Assembly: GCF_004340685.1 (NCBI RefSeq)
Contig: NZ_SLUN01000020.1
Span: forward strand, 46,749-110,748
Direction: 5' to 3'
From: Hydrogenispora ethanolica
GTDB taxonomy: Bacteria; Bacillota; UBA4882; UBA8346
Length of the DNA: 64,000 bases
Below, piece by piece: positions 42,483 to 50,791 of this stretch (the first letter of the stretch is position 1; every line of letters starts with the position of its first letter). Under the pieces are notes generated by a model, which was not told the origin of the DNA, searched no databases, and saw only the letters and a list, made by a program, of their open reading frames with translations. The position numbers were made by a program, and so were the translations under genes.

Positions 42483-43604
42483 TTACGGGCCATTCCGGAA
42501 ATCCCGCGCATTCACGCCGGTGGTCTTCTTAAAGATATGGCAGAAATAGTTGGAATCGTTATAGCCGATCCGCGCCGCGATCTCGGCGGTGGAAAGATGC
42601 GTGGTCTTCAAAAGCTCCATCGCCTTTTTGATCCGGATATTGGTCAGATACTGAATCAGCGTCTCGCCGGTCTCCTTCCCGAAGACGGTACAGAAGTGGC
42701 TGGGACTCATATTCACAAAGCTCGCCACCGTATTCAGGGAGAGGTTGGGATCGGCGTAATGCTGCTGAATGAATTCCTTGGCTTTATGGATCACCTCGTA
42801 ATACTTCCTCAACCGCTTACTCTCGCGAAACTGTAACGTCCGGTCGAGCAGCCGCTCCAGATACACGAAGGGCTTGCGTGGGTCGGCCGGGCCATTTAGC
42901 ACCACCTCCAGCTCATCCAGGTCCGGCAGCACTTCGGCGACGTTGCCGCCCAGTTCTGCGACGAATTTCACCATCGCCAGGATAATGCCGATGAAGAGGT
43001 AAATATGCAGAAAGACACCCATTCGCCGTTCTCGCAGGCCGGCGACGCAATCCAGAACGGTCTTTTGGAAGAAGGCCTTATCGCCGTAGCGCAATGCTTC
43101 CAGGAGCGCCATCTCATTCAAACGCAGGATGGCTTGATCGAGGACTCCCGGGCCCTCGCCCCGGTCGGGGCGGCCGTTTTCAGCGTCCTGCCGGCCGAAC
43201 CATAGTTCCTTCATAAAACGACGGCTGTTATCCAACAGCAATTCCAGGTTTTTCCCGGCTTCATTTTCCCGGATGGCCATCTCCCCCGCGTCCGGCCCTT
43301 CCGGACCCGGATGGGCTTTATCCGCTGGACGGAACGGTTCTTCGGCCGCACTCCCTTGAATGAGGATTATCTTCAGCCTGGGCATATTCGTTTTGGCGAT
43401 CCGGCCGAATTCCCGGCAATCCGGGAAAGGGATCCGCCTGTCCGTAAGCAGCAGGTCCGGCTGTAATGGCCGGATGAACGCGAGCGCCTGATCCAGATCG
43501 GGAAGTTCCTTTAGCAGGATCAGCGAAGGCGCTTCCCCTTCCGGAGCGGACTGGTCCGGCATTGCATCACGCTGGCAGTCGGTAACCCTATAAATTTTAT
43601 ACAC
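42483..43604 (-). CDS. AraC-family regulator with a receiver-like N-terminal region
   Basis: A GTG at 43604 behind GAGGTGAAGC gives 373 residues; an ATG at 43565 is an alternative. The C-terminal 100 residues are a complete AraC DNA-binding domain: 'IQQHYADPNLSLNTVASFVNMSPSHFCTVF' and 'MELLKTTHLSTAEIAARIGYNDSNYFCHIFKKTTGVNARDFR'-type second helix-turn-helix (described in parts). The N-terminal 90 residues resemble part of a receiver domain ('LQPDLLLTDRRIPFPDC' with an Asp in the acceptor position, 'LKIILIQGS'), but the acidic pair and the conserved Lys are not evident. The middle is helical. It may be a YesN-type regulator with a decayed receiver. Its target could be the liv operon or a sugar system. 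Confidence 0.75.
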   Translation of the reverse strand: MYKIYRVTDCQRDAMPDQSAPEGEAPSLILLKELPDLDQALAFIRPLQPDLLLTDRRIPFPDCREFGRIAKTNMPRLKIILIQGSAAEEPFRPADKAHPGPEGPDAGEMAIRENEAGKNLELLLDNSRRFMKELWFGRQDAENGRPDRGEGPGVLDQAILRLNEMALLEALRYGDKAFFQKTVLDCVAGLRERRMGVFLHIYLFIGIILAMVKFVAELGGNVAEVLPDLDELEVVLNGPADPRKPFVYLERLLDRTLQFRESKRLRKYYEVIHKAKEFIQQHYADPNLSLNTVASFVNMSPSHFCTVFGKETGETLIQYLTNIRIKKAMELLKTTHLSTAEIAARIGYNDSNYFCHIFKKTTGVNARDFRNGP

Positions 43605-43750
43605 TCGCTTCACCTCGTCCCGCGATTTTCGCGCTTCCAGCCCGGAATCGACGGATAGGATCAAAATTCCATTTTTAACAATAGCAAAATTTTGAAAAAA
43701 AAGCAAAAGAAAGATTGGAGGATTTCGTCCGGTTTGTTTTACATCCTTTG

Positions 43751-43769
43751 GAAGCCATGTGATAAAGTC
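43751..43769 (-). repeat. Solitary half of the MITE-like repeat
   Basis: GAAGCCATGTGATAAAGTC is identical to the outer end of copies B, D and E, but the rest of the element is missing. It is either a decayed copy or an excision remnant. Confidence 0.7.
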
Positions 43770-43806
43770 TTTCGAAACGGGAATCAGCTTGCAATTTGTG
43801 CCAAAT

Positions 43807-43832
43807 AAAAAAGCCCTCCGTTTTGGAGGGCT
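43807..43832 (-). terminator. Rho-independent terminator of the MarR-MFS operon
   Basis: On the minus strand AGCCCTCC / GGAGGGCT with a 5-nt loop is followed by TTTTTT. It lies about 120 bp after the stop of the MFS gene. Confidence 0.85.
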
Positions 43833-43951
43833 GAGCAGAATAGCAAAGCTTTTACTTATGATAGAATGCAAATTTTCATCTTGCGTCCTTTACAATCCAA
43901 TTGCAGTGATTCGCCCAGATATGTCGACTAAGAAATTTTCAATTTCTCATT

Positions 43952-45511
43952 TCACGAACGGCTGTGAACTTCCATTTTTTCATTGGTCTTTCGCAACGGG
44001 ATCTCTTTCAAGAATAAAATAGCTGCCAACCCCACCACACCTACCCAAAACGATACCAAAAAAGCCTGGTGAATTGAGTTTGCCTGGATCGTCTTCAGCT
44101 GTCCCAGTAACTGATGCACATCGCTAAGTCCCACTCCGGCCCTGTTAAGCAACTGAGTTTCAACCGCAAATTGAGAGTTTTCAACCAAGCCTTTCATAAC
44201 TGGGGAGAGATTGGTCTCAGATAGTCTGGCGATCCCCGCATTCATATGGGAAAGCATGATCGAACCGAGAATTGCGGAACCGATCGTACCCCCGATGTTT
44301 CTGGAAAATTGGATCATCGACGTGACCAAACCCAACTGGCTCTGCGGAAAGGCATTTTGGGAAGCCAGATCAAAGACCGGCATGGTTATTCCAATCCCGG
44401 CTCCGAGAATCGTCAACGTCAAGATGATCCTGGAGCTGGATGACTGTTCATCGATTTGCTGCAGCATGAAAGCCCCGGCGACGATGATTAGCATTGCGGC
44501 AAGGCCAAATATTTTATATCTTCCGGTTTTGGCAATCAGCACTCCGGTGATGGCTCCCCCAATCACCAAGCTAACTGTCATCGGCATGATCATCGCCCCG
44601 GAAGTAGTGGCATTGGCGCCAAGCACGTTCTGAACGAACAGCGGAACGAGCATGACAGCCCCGAACATCAGGCAACTGACGAAGAAAACATCGACTATAC
44701 AAAGATTAAAGATCGGATTTTTGAAGAGCGAAAGCGGAATCAAAGGTTCAACCGTCTTTCTTTCAATCAAGCCAAATATGATAAACATAACCGCTGAAAA
44801 GGCGAACATCCCGACAATGTGGGGGGAAGACCAAGCGTAAATCCTCCCCGCCCAGGTGAATGCCAATAACGCCGGGACTAATGCAATGACGAAAGTAACA
44901 GCCCCGGGTAGATCGATCTTCCTTTTAACCGATCGTGCCTCCCCACCGGGCAAGGCGAACAGGATGAAAGATAAAGCCCCCAAACCAACGGGAATATTGA
45001 TGAAGAAAACCCAGTGCCAGCTAAGTCCGTCGGTAATCACCCCACCCAGCATCGGTCCGATAATGCTGGCCAAGCCAATCACAGCCGCCACGAACCCCAT
45101 ATATTTGGCCCGCTCGGCCGGAGGGAAAAGACTCCCGACAATGATGAAGGAGTTGGCAATCAACGTCCCTCCGCCAACGCCCTGAATACCGCGAAAAACG
45201 ATCAATTGCGGCATGTTCGATGAAAACCCGCATAAAACCGACCCCGCCAAAAAGATGGCAATGCCGCTAAAGTACGTCAGCTTATGGCCGTATAGATCGG
45301 CCATTCTCCCGAAGATCGGGATGGAAATGGTCGAACAGAGCATATAAATTGTGAAAGGCCAGGCGTATAGCTCAATTCCCTTCAAATCGCTGATGATCCT
45401 GGGCATCGCCGTGCCTGCGATGGTATTATCGAGCGCGCTTAGGAAAACGCTCAGCATCACCCCGATCATGATTAAAACAGTTTTCTTGCCACTGACGTCG
45501 CTAGCTTTCAT
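43952..45511 (-). CDS. DHA2 (EmrB/QacA) family MFS drug efflux transporter
   Basis: 519 residues, fourteen predicted helices. Motif C-like and DHA2 signatures are visible: 'LSALDNTIAGTAMPRIISDL' (motif D1 region), 'GRMADLYGHKLTYFSG' (motif A), 'FRGIQGVGGGTLIANSFIIV' (motif B), 'PMLGGVITDGLSWHWVFFINIPVG' (motif C). It exports hydrophobic drugs or cations by proton antiport across the inner membrane. The ATG overlaps the stop of the MarR gene by 4 bp, so both are in one autoregulated operon. Confidence 0.93.
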   Translation of the reverse strand: MKASDVSGKKTVLIMIGVMLSVFLSALDNTIAGTAMPRIISDLKGIELYAWPFTIYMLCSTISIPIFGRMADLYGHKLTYFSGIAIFLAGSVLCGFSSNMPQLIVFRGIQGVGGGTLIANSFIIVGSLFPPAERAKYMGFVAAVIGLASIIGPMLGGVITDGLSWHWVFFINIPVGLGALSFILFALPGGEARSVKRKIDLPGAVTFVIALVPALLAFTWAGRIYAWSSPHIVGMFAFSAVMFIIFGLIERKTVEPLIPLSLFKNPIFNLCIVDVFFVSCLMFGAVMLVPLFVQNVLGANATTSGAMIMPMTVSLVIGGAITGVLIAKTGRYKIFGLAAMLIIVAGAFMLQQIDEQSSSSRIILTLTILGAGIGITMPVFDLASQNAFPQSQLGLVTSMIQFSRNIGGTIGSAILGSIMLSHMNAGIARLSETNLSPVMKGLVENSQFAVETQLLNRAGVGLSDVHQLLGQLKTIQANSIHQAFLVSFWVGVVGLAAILFLKEIPLRKTNEKMEVHSRS

Positions 45512-45975
45512 TGCTTAACCTCCGAATCCAATTTGATGATCAGCTGTTTCAGCTCTCGCGCCAGTCCGGCCAGCCGCTCCAGTTCCTGACCGGATAGTTC
45601 GGCGATTTTTTCAGCGATCGCCGTTTCCTGGAAGGCTTTGTGTTCCTTGAGAAACTCCCGGCCATGGTCGGTCAAGGTGATATTGATGACCCGCCGATCT
45701 TGCGGATCGGGAATTCTGGAAACCAGCCCTTCACTCAATAACTTATCCACCAGCGCGGTCATATAAGGTTTTGACAATGATAACGCTTTGGCAATGACTG
45801 ACATGGGCAATACTCCCATATCGCTTAAAACCCAAAGCACCTCGAAGTGTGAACGCGACATCTGCAATTCGGGATGGTGTTCTGCCAGGTTCATCAGATG
45901 CTTATGGAAAAGCCTGAATAAAGCGGATAGATCCTCCGCGACAGTCAATAATTGCGGATTTTTCGTTGAAGACAC
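45508..45975 (-). CDS. MarR-family transcriptional regulator
   Basis: 155 residues with the winged helix-turn-helix of MarR: 'MSRSHFEVLWVLSDMGVLPMSVIAKALSLSKPYMTALVDKL' (recognition helix at about residues 55-80) and the wing 'EGLVSRIPDPQDRRVINITLTDHG' containing the conserved Asp-x-Arg. It is the first gene of the operon with the MFS pump. A 9-5-9 palindrome sits directly downstream of its -10 box, so ligand-relieved autorepression is the likely control. Confidence 0.93.
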   Translation of the reverse strand: MSSTKNPQLLTVAEDLSALFRLFHKHLMNLAEHHPELQMSRSHFEVLWVLSDMGVLPMSVIAKALSLSKPYMTALVDKLLSEGLVSRIPDPQDRRVINITLTDHGREFLKEHKAFQETAIAEKIAELSGQELERLAGLARELKQLIIKLDSEVKQ

Positions 45976-46006
45976 CTCCCGATCGCCAAATATATTTCAC
46001 AAAAAG

Positions 46007-46029
46007 AATAGTTAGTTTTACTAACTATT
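46007..46029. promoter_or_regulatory. Candidate MarR operator
   Basis: AATAGTTAG-TTTTA-CTAACTATT is a perfect inverted repeat with a 5-bp spacer. It begins 2 bp downstream of the -10 box at 46032-46037 and so covers the transcription start of the marR-MFS operon. Binding by the encoded MarR is inferred. Confidence 0.82.
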
Positions 46030-46031
46030 TG

Positions 46032-46060
46032 ATTATATAACCGATTGGGGAAGATTGCAA
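46032..46060 (-). promoter_or_regulatory. Sigma-A promoter of the marR-MFS operon
   Basis: On the minus strand TTGCAA (46055-46060) and TATAAT (46032-46037) are 17 bp apart. The operator lies immediately downstream. Confidence 0.75.
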
Positions 46061-46094
46061 TATCACCGGCGAAGAATGGCCGGTTTCTTAAAAT

Positions 46095-46118
46095 AAAAAG
46101 CCCCCGATGATGGGGGCT
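46095..46118 (-). terminator. Rho-independent terminator of adhE
   Basis: AGCCCCC / GGGGGCT with a 6-nt loop, followed on the minus strand by TTTTATTTT. It lies 23 bp after the adhE stop. Confidence 0.85.
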
Positions 46119-46140
46119 ACAATTGGTTCGCTGAACCTAC

Positions 46141-48834
46141 TTAGACCAGGGCCGGTTCTTTCACTTTCTTGGCGGGAAGCTTGACTTCGCCGCCGTCAAA
46201 GGCTTCACGGTAGACCGCTTCGATCTCTTTCACCAGCGGCATCCGGGGATTGGTCCCGGTGCATTGGTCATTGAAGGCGATATCGGACATCTCCCGCAAC
46301 TCCCGCTCGAAAGCCTCGTGGCTCACGCCGGCTTGGCTGAGCGTTTTCGGGATATTCAGCTGGTCCATCAATTCCTGGATGGCCTTCACCAGACTGTTCA
46401 CGCCCTCTTCGGTGGTCCCCGCCGGCAGGCCCAACAACCGGGCGATCTCGGCGTACCTCTCTCCGGCCTGCGGATATTCGTATTGCGGGAAGGCCGGGAA
46501 TTTGGTCGGCCGCTGGGCATTGTACTTAATGACATACGGCAAGAGAATCGCATTGGCCCGGCCGTGCGGGATATGGAATTTACCGCCCAGAATATGCGCC
46601 ATGCTGTGATTGACGCCGAGGAAGGCATTGGTGAAGGCCATGCCCGCCATGCACGAGGCGTTGTGCATCTTCTCCCGGGCCAGTTTATCCTGGCCGTCGC
46701 GGTAAGCGCGCGGCAGGAACTCGAAGACGGTCTTGATGGCCTTCTCCGCCAGCGCGTCGGTGTAGTCCGAAGCCATCACCGAGACATAAGCCTCGATGGC
46801 GTGGGTCAATACATCCATCCCGGTGTCGGCGGTCACCGACTGCGGCACGCTGAGGACCAGCTCCGGGTCGATGATAGCGATGTCCGGCGTCAGCTCGTAA
46901 TCGGCCAGCGGGTATTTGATGTTCTTCACTTTATCAGTGATCACGGCGAAGGCGGTGACCTCCGAACCCGTTCCCGAAGTGGTCGGAATCGCCACAAAAG
47001 TGGCTCTTTTGCCCAACTGCGGGAATTTGAAGGCCCGTTTCCGGATATCGGCGAACTTCTGGCGGAGCGATTCGAATTCAATCTCCGGGTTTTCGTAGAA
47101 GAGCCACATTCCCTTGGCGGCATCGATGGCCGATCCGCCGCCCAGGGCTACGATGATGTCCGGTCCGAACTTATTCATCTCGGCGCAGCCTTTATGGACG
47201 GTCTCGACCGACGGATCCGGCTCGACGTCGGAGAAGATCTGGTATTCCATGGGGATCTTTTCCAACTGATAAATCACTTTCTCGACGAAGCCCAGCTTCA
47301 CCATGAACGGGTCCGTCACGATAAAGGCTTTTTTCCCTTTCATCTTGGACAAGTATTGCAGCGAACCGTATTCGAAGTAAACCTTTTGCGGGATCTTGAA
47401 CCATTTCATCCGGTCTTTGCGATGCGCCACCCGCTTGACGTTGATCAGATTTCCGACGCTGACGTTGTCGGTGGTGGAATTGCCGCCCATCGAGCCGCAG
47501 CCCAGGGTCAATGAAGGAGTGTTGCTGTTGTACAAATCACCGATCGCTCCTTGGGATGAAGGCGAGTTGACCAAGAGCCGGCCGGTGCGGACCTTGGCGG
47601 CGAACTCATCGATCACCGCTTGATTCGTGGAGTGGATCACCGCGGAATGACCCAGACCGCCGAATTCGGTCATCTCCTGGCAGCGCCGGATGCCTTCCTT
47701 GTAATCGGCAACCACATAGCAGGCCAGGATCGGGCTGAGTTTCTCCCGGGAAAGCGGGTATTCCGGTCCGACCCCTTGCAGTTCGGCCACTAGAATCTTG
47801 GTGTCCGGAGCGACCTTGATCCCGGCCATCGCCGCAATCTTGGCCGCCGGCTGGCCGACCACGTCCGGGCTCATGCTGCCCCGTTTCTCATCGATGGCCA
47901 CTTTGGAAAGGGCCGCAATCTCATCGGGCTTCAGGAAGTAACAACCGTATTCGGTCATGATCTGTTTGACTTCGCCGGCGACGTCGCGGTCGATGATCAC
48001 CGCCTGTTCCGAGGCGCAGATCATGCCGTTGTCAAAGGTTTTGCTGAGAATCAGGTCGGAGACGGCCCGGCGCAGATTGGCAGTTTTCTCGATATAGCAA
48101 GGGACATTGCCGGGGCCCACGCCCAGGGCCGGCTTGCCGCTGGAATAAGCGGCGCCCACCATTCCCGAGCCGCCGGTGGCCAAAATCATGCTGATGCCGG
48201 GGTGTTTCATCAAAAGATTGGTCGCCTCCACCGAGGGCTCCTCGATCCAGGCGATGCAGTTCTCGGGCGCCCCGGCGGCAATCGCGGCGTCGCGCATAGT
48301 CCGGGCAGCCGCGATGCTGGAACGGATCGACTTGGGATGAAAACTGAAGATAATCGGGTTGCGGGTCTTCATCGCAATCAGGCATTTGAACATGGTTGTG
48401 GAAGTCGGGTTGGTCACCGGAGTCACTCCGGCGATGATGCCGATCGGTTCAGCGATCTTGACGTATCCTTCCTCGGGGTTCTCCTCGATGATGCCGACGG
48501 TTTTATCGCCCTTGATATCATGGTAAACGTACTCCGTGGCGAAGAGGTTCTTGGTCACCTTGTCTTCATAGACGCCCATCTCCGTCTCTTCATGAGCCAT
48601 CCTGGCCAATTCCATATGCTTTTCGATTCCGGCCATAGTCATCGCCTTGACAATGGCGTCAATCCTGGCCTGGTTGAACTCCATGAACTTCAACTGAGCC
48701 TGGTCGGCCTTTTTTACCAGATCGTCGATGACGGCTTGGACCGAACTACTCTCTTTCGCTTTCTCGCTATCTTTTTCTTTGTTGGCAACGGTTGCCTTGG
48801 CAATCTTCACTGCATCAGGTCGGTTGTTTTCCAT
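46141..48834 (-). CDS. adhE: Bifunctional acetaldehyde-CoA / alcohol dehydrogenase
   Basis: AdhE reduces acetyl-CoA to acetaldehyde and then to ethanol with two NADH, the main ethanol route of fermenting anaerobes; it forms spirosomes in the cytoplasm. The 897-residue length is full. The aldehyde dehydrogenase half (about 25-455) has 'IIAGVTPVTNPTSTTMFKCL' and the catalytic Cys in 'FDNGMICASEQAVI'. After a linker, the iron alcohol dehydrogenase half (about 470-880) has 'VALGGGSAIDAAKGMWLFYE', 'AIPTTSGTGSEVTAFAVI', and the metal ligands in 'MDVLTHAIEAYVS' and 'GVNHSMAHILGGKFHIPHGRANA'. Two operator-like motifs cover its promoter. A single-gene unit with its own terminator. Confidence 0.97.
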   Translation of the reverse strand: MENNRPDAVKIAKATVANKEKDSEKAKESSSVQAVIDDLVKKADQAQLKFMEFNQARIDAIVKAMTMAGIEKHMELARMAHEETEMGVYEDKVTKNLFATEYVYHDIKGDKTVGIIEENPEEGYVKIAEPIGIIAGVTPVTNPTSTTMFKCLIAMKTRNPIIFSFHPKSIRSSIAAARTMRDAAIAAGAPENCIAWIEEPSVEATNLLMKHPGISMILATGGSGMVGAAYSSGKPALGVGPGNVPCYIEKTANLRRAVSDLILSKTFDNGMICASEQAVIIDRDVAGEVKQIMTEYGCYFLKPDEIAALSKVAIDEKRGSMSPDVVGQPAAKIAAMAGIKVAPDTKILVAELQGVGPEYPLSREKLSPILACYVVADYKEGIRRCQEMTEFGGLGHSAVIHSTNQAVIDEFAAKVRTGRLLVNSPSSQGAIGDLYNSNTPSLTLGCGSMGGNSTTDNVSVGNLINVKRVAHRKDRMKWFKIPQKVYFEYGSLQYLSKMKGKKAFIVTDPFMVKLGFVEKVIYQLEKIPMEYQIFSDVEPDPSVETVHKGCAEMNKFGPDIIVALGGGSAIDAAKGMWLFYENPEIEFESLRQKFADIRKRAFKFPQLGKRATFVAIPTTSGTGSEVTAFAVITDKVKNIKYPLADYELTPDIAIIDPELVLSVPQSVTADTGMDVLTHAIEAYVSVMASDYTDALAEKAIKTVFEFLPRAYRDGQDKLAREKMHNASCMAGMAFTNAFLGVNHSMAHILGGKFHIPHGRANAILLPYVIKYNAQRPTKFPAFPQYEYPQAGERYAEIARLLGLPAGTTEEGVNSLVKAIQELMDQLNIPKTLSQAGVSHEAFERELREMSDIAFNDQCTGTNPRMPLVKEIEAVYREAFDGGEVKLPAKKVKEPALV

Positions 48835-48924
48835 CGTTTTCAGCCTCCTTGATTATTTTCCACTGTTCCTTTGAAGCTATACTTATTTATGGGAAAACGC
48901 TGAAGGGAACTTGCAAAAGATAGT

Positions 48925-48965
48925 TTGTTATTTAATATAACAATCATTGTCATTATAACTTACAA
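48925..48965. promoter_or_regulatory. Paired operators at the adhE promoter
   Basis: TTGTTA-N7-TAACAA (48925-48943) and TTGTCA-N7-TTACAA (48947-48965) lie 22 bp apart. The upstream one overlaps the -10 box and spacer, the other covers the transcription start. This placement implies repression. The same pair arrangement is found at 49214, 55760 and 55909. Candidate regulators are Rex (49982) and the LytTR protein (59586). Confidence 0.75.
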
Positions 48966-48980
48966 TAAATCTTCCGTCAA
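48952..48980 (-). promoter_or_regulatory. Sigma-A promoter of adhE
   Basis: On the minus strand TTGACG (48975-48980) and TATAAT (48952-48957) are separated by 17 bp. The untranslated leader would be about 110 nt. Confidence 0.8.
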
Positions 48981-49213
48981 ATCCTTGTTTCGCCGCTGGC
49001 AACCTCAAAACTCACTCAGGTTTACAATTGCTCCTCCGCATTCATCCTCCTGAAATCGAGCGTTTACCAAGGTCTTTTCAGAATTTGTTAACATTTGGGC
49101 CAGCCATTCGGTTTTCTCCGACCGGAACAACCCTGTCACAATACGCCAAACAGGCCAATTGAGCCTCCAAATTGCTTTTCACCAACCTCAAATGGCATTT
49201 CAATCCCGAACAT

Positions 49214-49253
49214 TTGCAATTAAAGTAACAAAGATTGTTAATAATTTTTACAA
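49214..49253. promoter_or_regulatory. Paired operators upstream of the PAS gene
   Basis: TTGCAA-N6-TAACAA (49214-49231) and TTGTTA-N7-TTACAA (49235-49253) lie 21 bp apart, 47 bp upstream of the start codon. They belong to the same motif family as the adhE pair. The first has a spacer one base shorter. Confidence 0.68.
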
Positions 49254-49299
49254 AGTTTAAACTGACAATAGTTCAGTGATTAGCATGGGAGGGTTTTTA

Positions 49300-49698
49300 A
49301 TGATTGATGGAATGGATGAGCAGATTCTTCGGGCAATGTATGAAACACTGCCGGTCGAGATCAGCATCATCGATGCCAATGACGAGATCATTGGCTGGAA
49401 TAAGCATGAGACTCGGTTGTTTAAACGGCCGCTGACGGCGATGAATATTGATTTCCGGTACTACCAGCCGGACGAGGCCCTTCCCAAGGCCGAACTGATC
49501 ATCCGGGAAATGAAAGAGGGGAAATATAGCAAAGCGCATTTCTGGTTCGATTTGAAGCCGGATCATCACGGCAAAATGCAAAAAGTATTAATCGAGTTTT
49601 ACGCCTTGCGGGATTACTCCGGCAAATATCTCGGCTGTATGGAGTGTACTCACAATGTCAGTGCGGAGAGCGGGGAGGACCTTTTAAAAGGCGCCTGA
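49300..49698 (+). CDS. Small PAS-domain protein
   Basis: The start at 49300 (MIDGMDEQILRAMYETLPVE) follows GGGAGGG by 6 nt; 132 residues. It is one PAS domain of the kind found at the C-terminus of DUF438 proteins: 'ISIIDANDEIIGWNKHETRLFKR', 'EMKEGKYSKAHFWFDL' and 'VLIEFYALRDYSGKYLGCMECT'. It has no output domain. PAS domains of this type may bind heme or flavin or mediate protein contacts; the ligand cannot be read here. Its promoter carries the same operator pair as adhE and the hydrogenase operon, so it likely takes part in the redox response. Confidence 0.8.
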   Translation: MIDGMDEQILRAMYETLPVEISIIDANDEIIGWNKHETRLFKRPLTAMNIDFRYYQPDEALPKAELIIREMKEGKYSKAHFWFDLKPDHHGKMQKVLIEFYALRDYSGKYLGCMECTHNVSAESGEDLLKGA

Positions 49699-49864
49699 CC
49701 TTTCGATTCCCCATCTCTAGCCTGAAAGTAACGAAGCCGTTCTCAGGCGAGTGCTGCCGATTCTTGTTATATTCTACCATCAGGTCCCGTGTTGGAAAAG
49801 GACTTTGAGGGTTACGCTTTATTGGCATTGGTATTTCCGAATGATGAATTTCCACAGGTTCAAA

Positions 49865-49908
49865 CAAAAAGGTCTGTCCCGAAAGGTTGCTACCGTCGGG
49901 ACAGACCT
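49865..49908 (-). terminator. Rho-independent terminator of rex
   Basis: AGGTCTGTCCCGA and TCGGGACAGACCT form a perfect 13-bp stem with a 13-nt loop, followed on the minus strand by TTTTTG. It lies 74 bp after the rex stop. Confidence 0.88.
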
Positions 49909-49981
49909 GTTATTTGCCGGTGTCAAAAGAGCGTTGCGTCGGTCACGGCCATCCGTCGTCCGGCGGAGTGGAGAGATTCCC

Positions 49982-50659
49982 TTACACCGGATCGGGTTGA
50001 TTGCGCCGTTGTTTCAATTTGAACGAGAGGAGCAAAAGACTCTCGCTGATATGCATATTCTCCAGGAGCACTTCTTCGGGGACCTTGAGGCTGACCGGAG
50101 CAAAGTTCCAAATGGCCTTGACTCCTCCCTGGACCAACCGGTCCGCAGTTTCCTGGGCCGCCTCGGCGGGTGTGGTGATGACTCCGATCTCCACCGGCTC
50201 CACTCGCAAATATTCCTGAAGCTCCTTGATATCCAGGACCGGTATCCCCTTAATATATCCCCCGATGACCTCGGGGTTTTTGTCGAAGATCGCCTTGATG
50301 ATAAAGCCGCGGCGGCTGAAGTTATCGTAGTTGGCCAGCGCCGTTCCCAGATGTCCTCCGCCGACCAGCACCATTTTTATCTCCTGGTTAAGACCCAGAA
50401 TCCGGTTGACCTCCCGCAACAGGTCATTGACGCGGTAGCCGTAGCCTTGCTGCCCGAATGAACCGAAATAACAGAGATCCTGCCGCAGTTGCGAAGGATT
50501 GATCCCCATTTTGGCAGCCAATTCCCGGGAGGAGATCCGCTCCACCTCTTTTTTGGAGAGGTCCGTCAAAAAACGATGGTAAAAGGGCAACCGTTTGACG
50601 GTAGCATAGGGCACCCCATCGATAAAATTCTTGTGATGATGATTTGATTTAAAATCCAT
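49982..50659 (-). CDS. rex: Redox-sensing transcriptional repressor Rex
   Basis: 225 residues. The N-terminal winged helix (about 10-85) contains 'PYATVKRLPFYHRFLTDLSK', 'RISSRELAAKMGINPSQLRQDLCYFGSFGQQGYGYRVNDL' (in parts), the signature of Rex. The C-terminal Rossmann domain has 'MVLVGGGHLGTALANYDNF' (NADH-binding Gly-x-Gly) and 'AIFDKNPEVIGGYIKGIPVLDI'. Rex represses fermentation and hydrogen genes and leaves DNA when NADH is high. The gene lies between the PAS gene and the hydrogenase operon and may be read through from the latter (132-bp gap, same strand). Confidence 0.96.
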   Translation of the reverse strand: MDFKSNHHHKNFIDGVPYATVKRLPFYHRFLTDLSKKEVERISSRELAAKMGINPSQLRQDLCYFGSFGQQGYGYRVNDLLREVNRILGLNQEIKMVLVGGGHLGTALANYDNFSRRGFIIKAIFDKNPEVIGGYIKGIPVLDIKELQEYLRVEPVEIGVITTPAEAAQETADRLVQGGVKAIWNFAPVSLKVPEEVLLENMHISESLLLLSFKLKQRRNQPDPV

Positions 50660-50791
50660 AAGACCGCCCCCTATGTTTTCCGTAAATCGTATTCTAATGC
50701 CGCATTATCGGCCGCTTTATTTCGTTGCCGACCGCATGGCGGCACCTCTATAATTAATGTAACCCCGAAGCTTTGAAATGATGACTTTGTC

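Noticed and set aside
43751..43871. N-terminal extension of the AraC-type protein to 43871
   Set aside because: That extension would cover a terminator and a MITE end and has no ribosome site; the GTG at 43604 has one.
46264..47514. Open frame of 416 codons on the plus strand
   Set aside because: Antisense to adhE; His, Arg and Gly-rich shadow translation.
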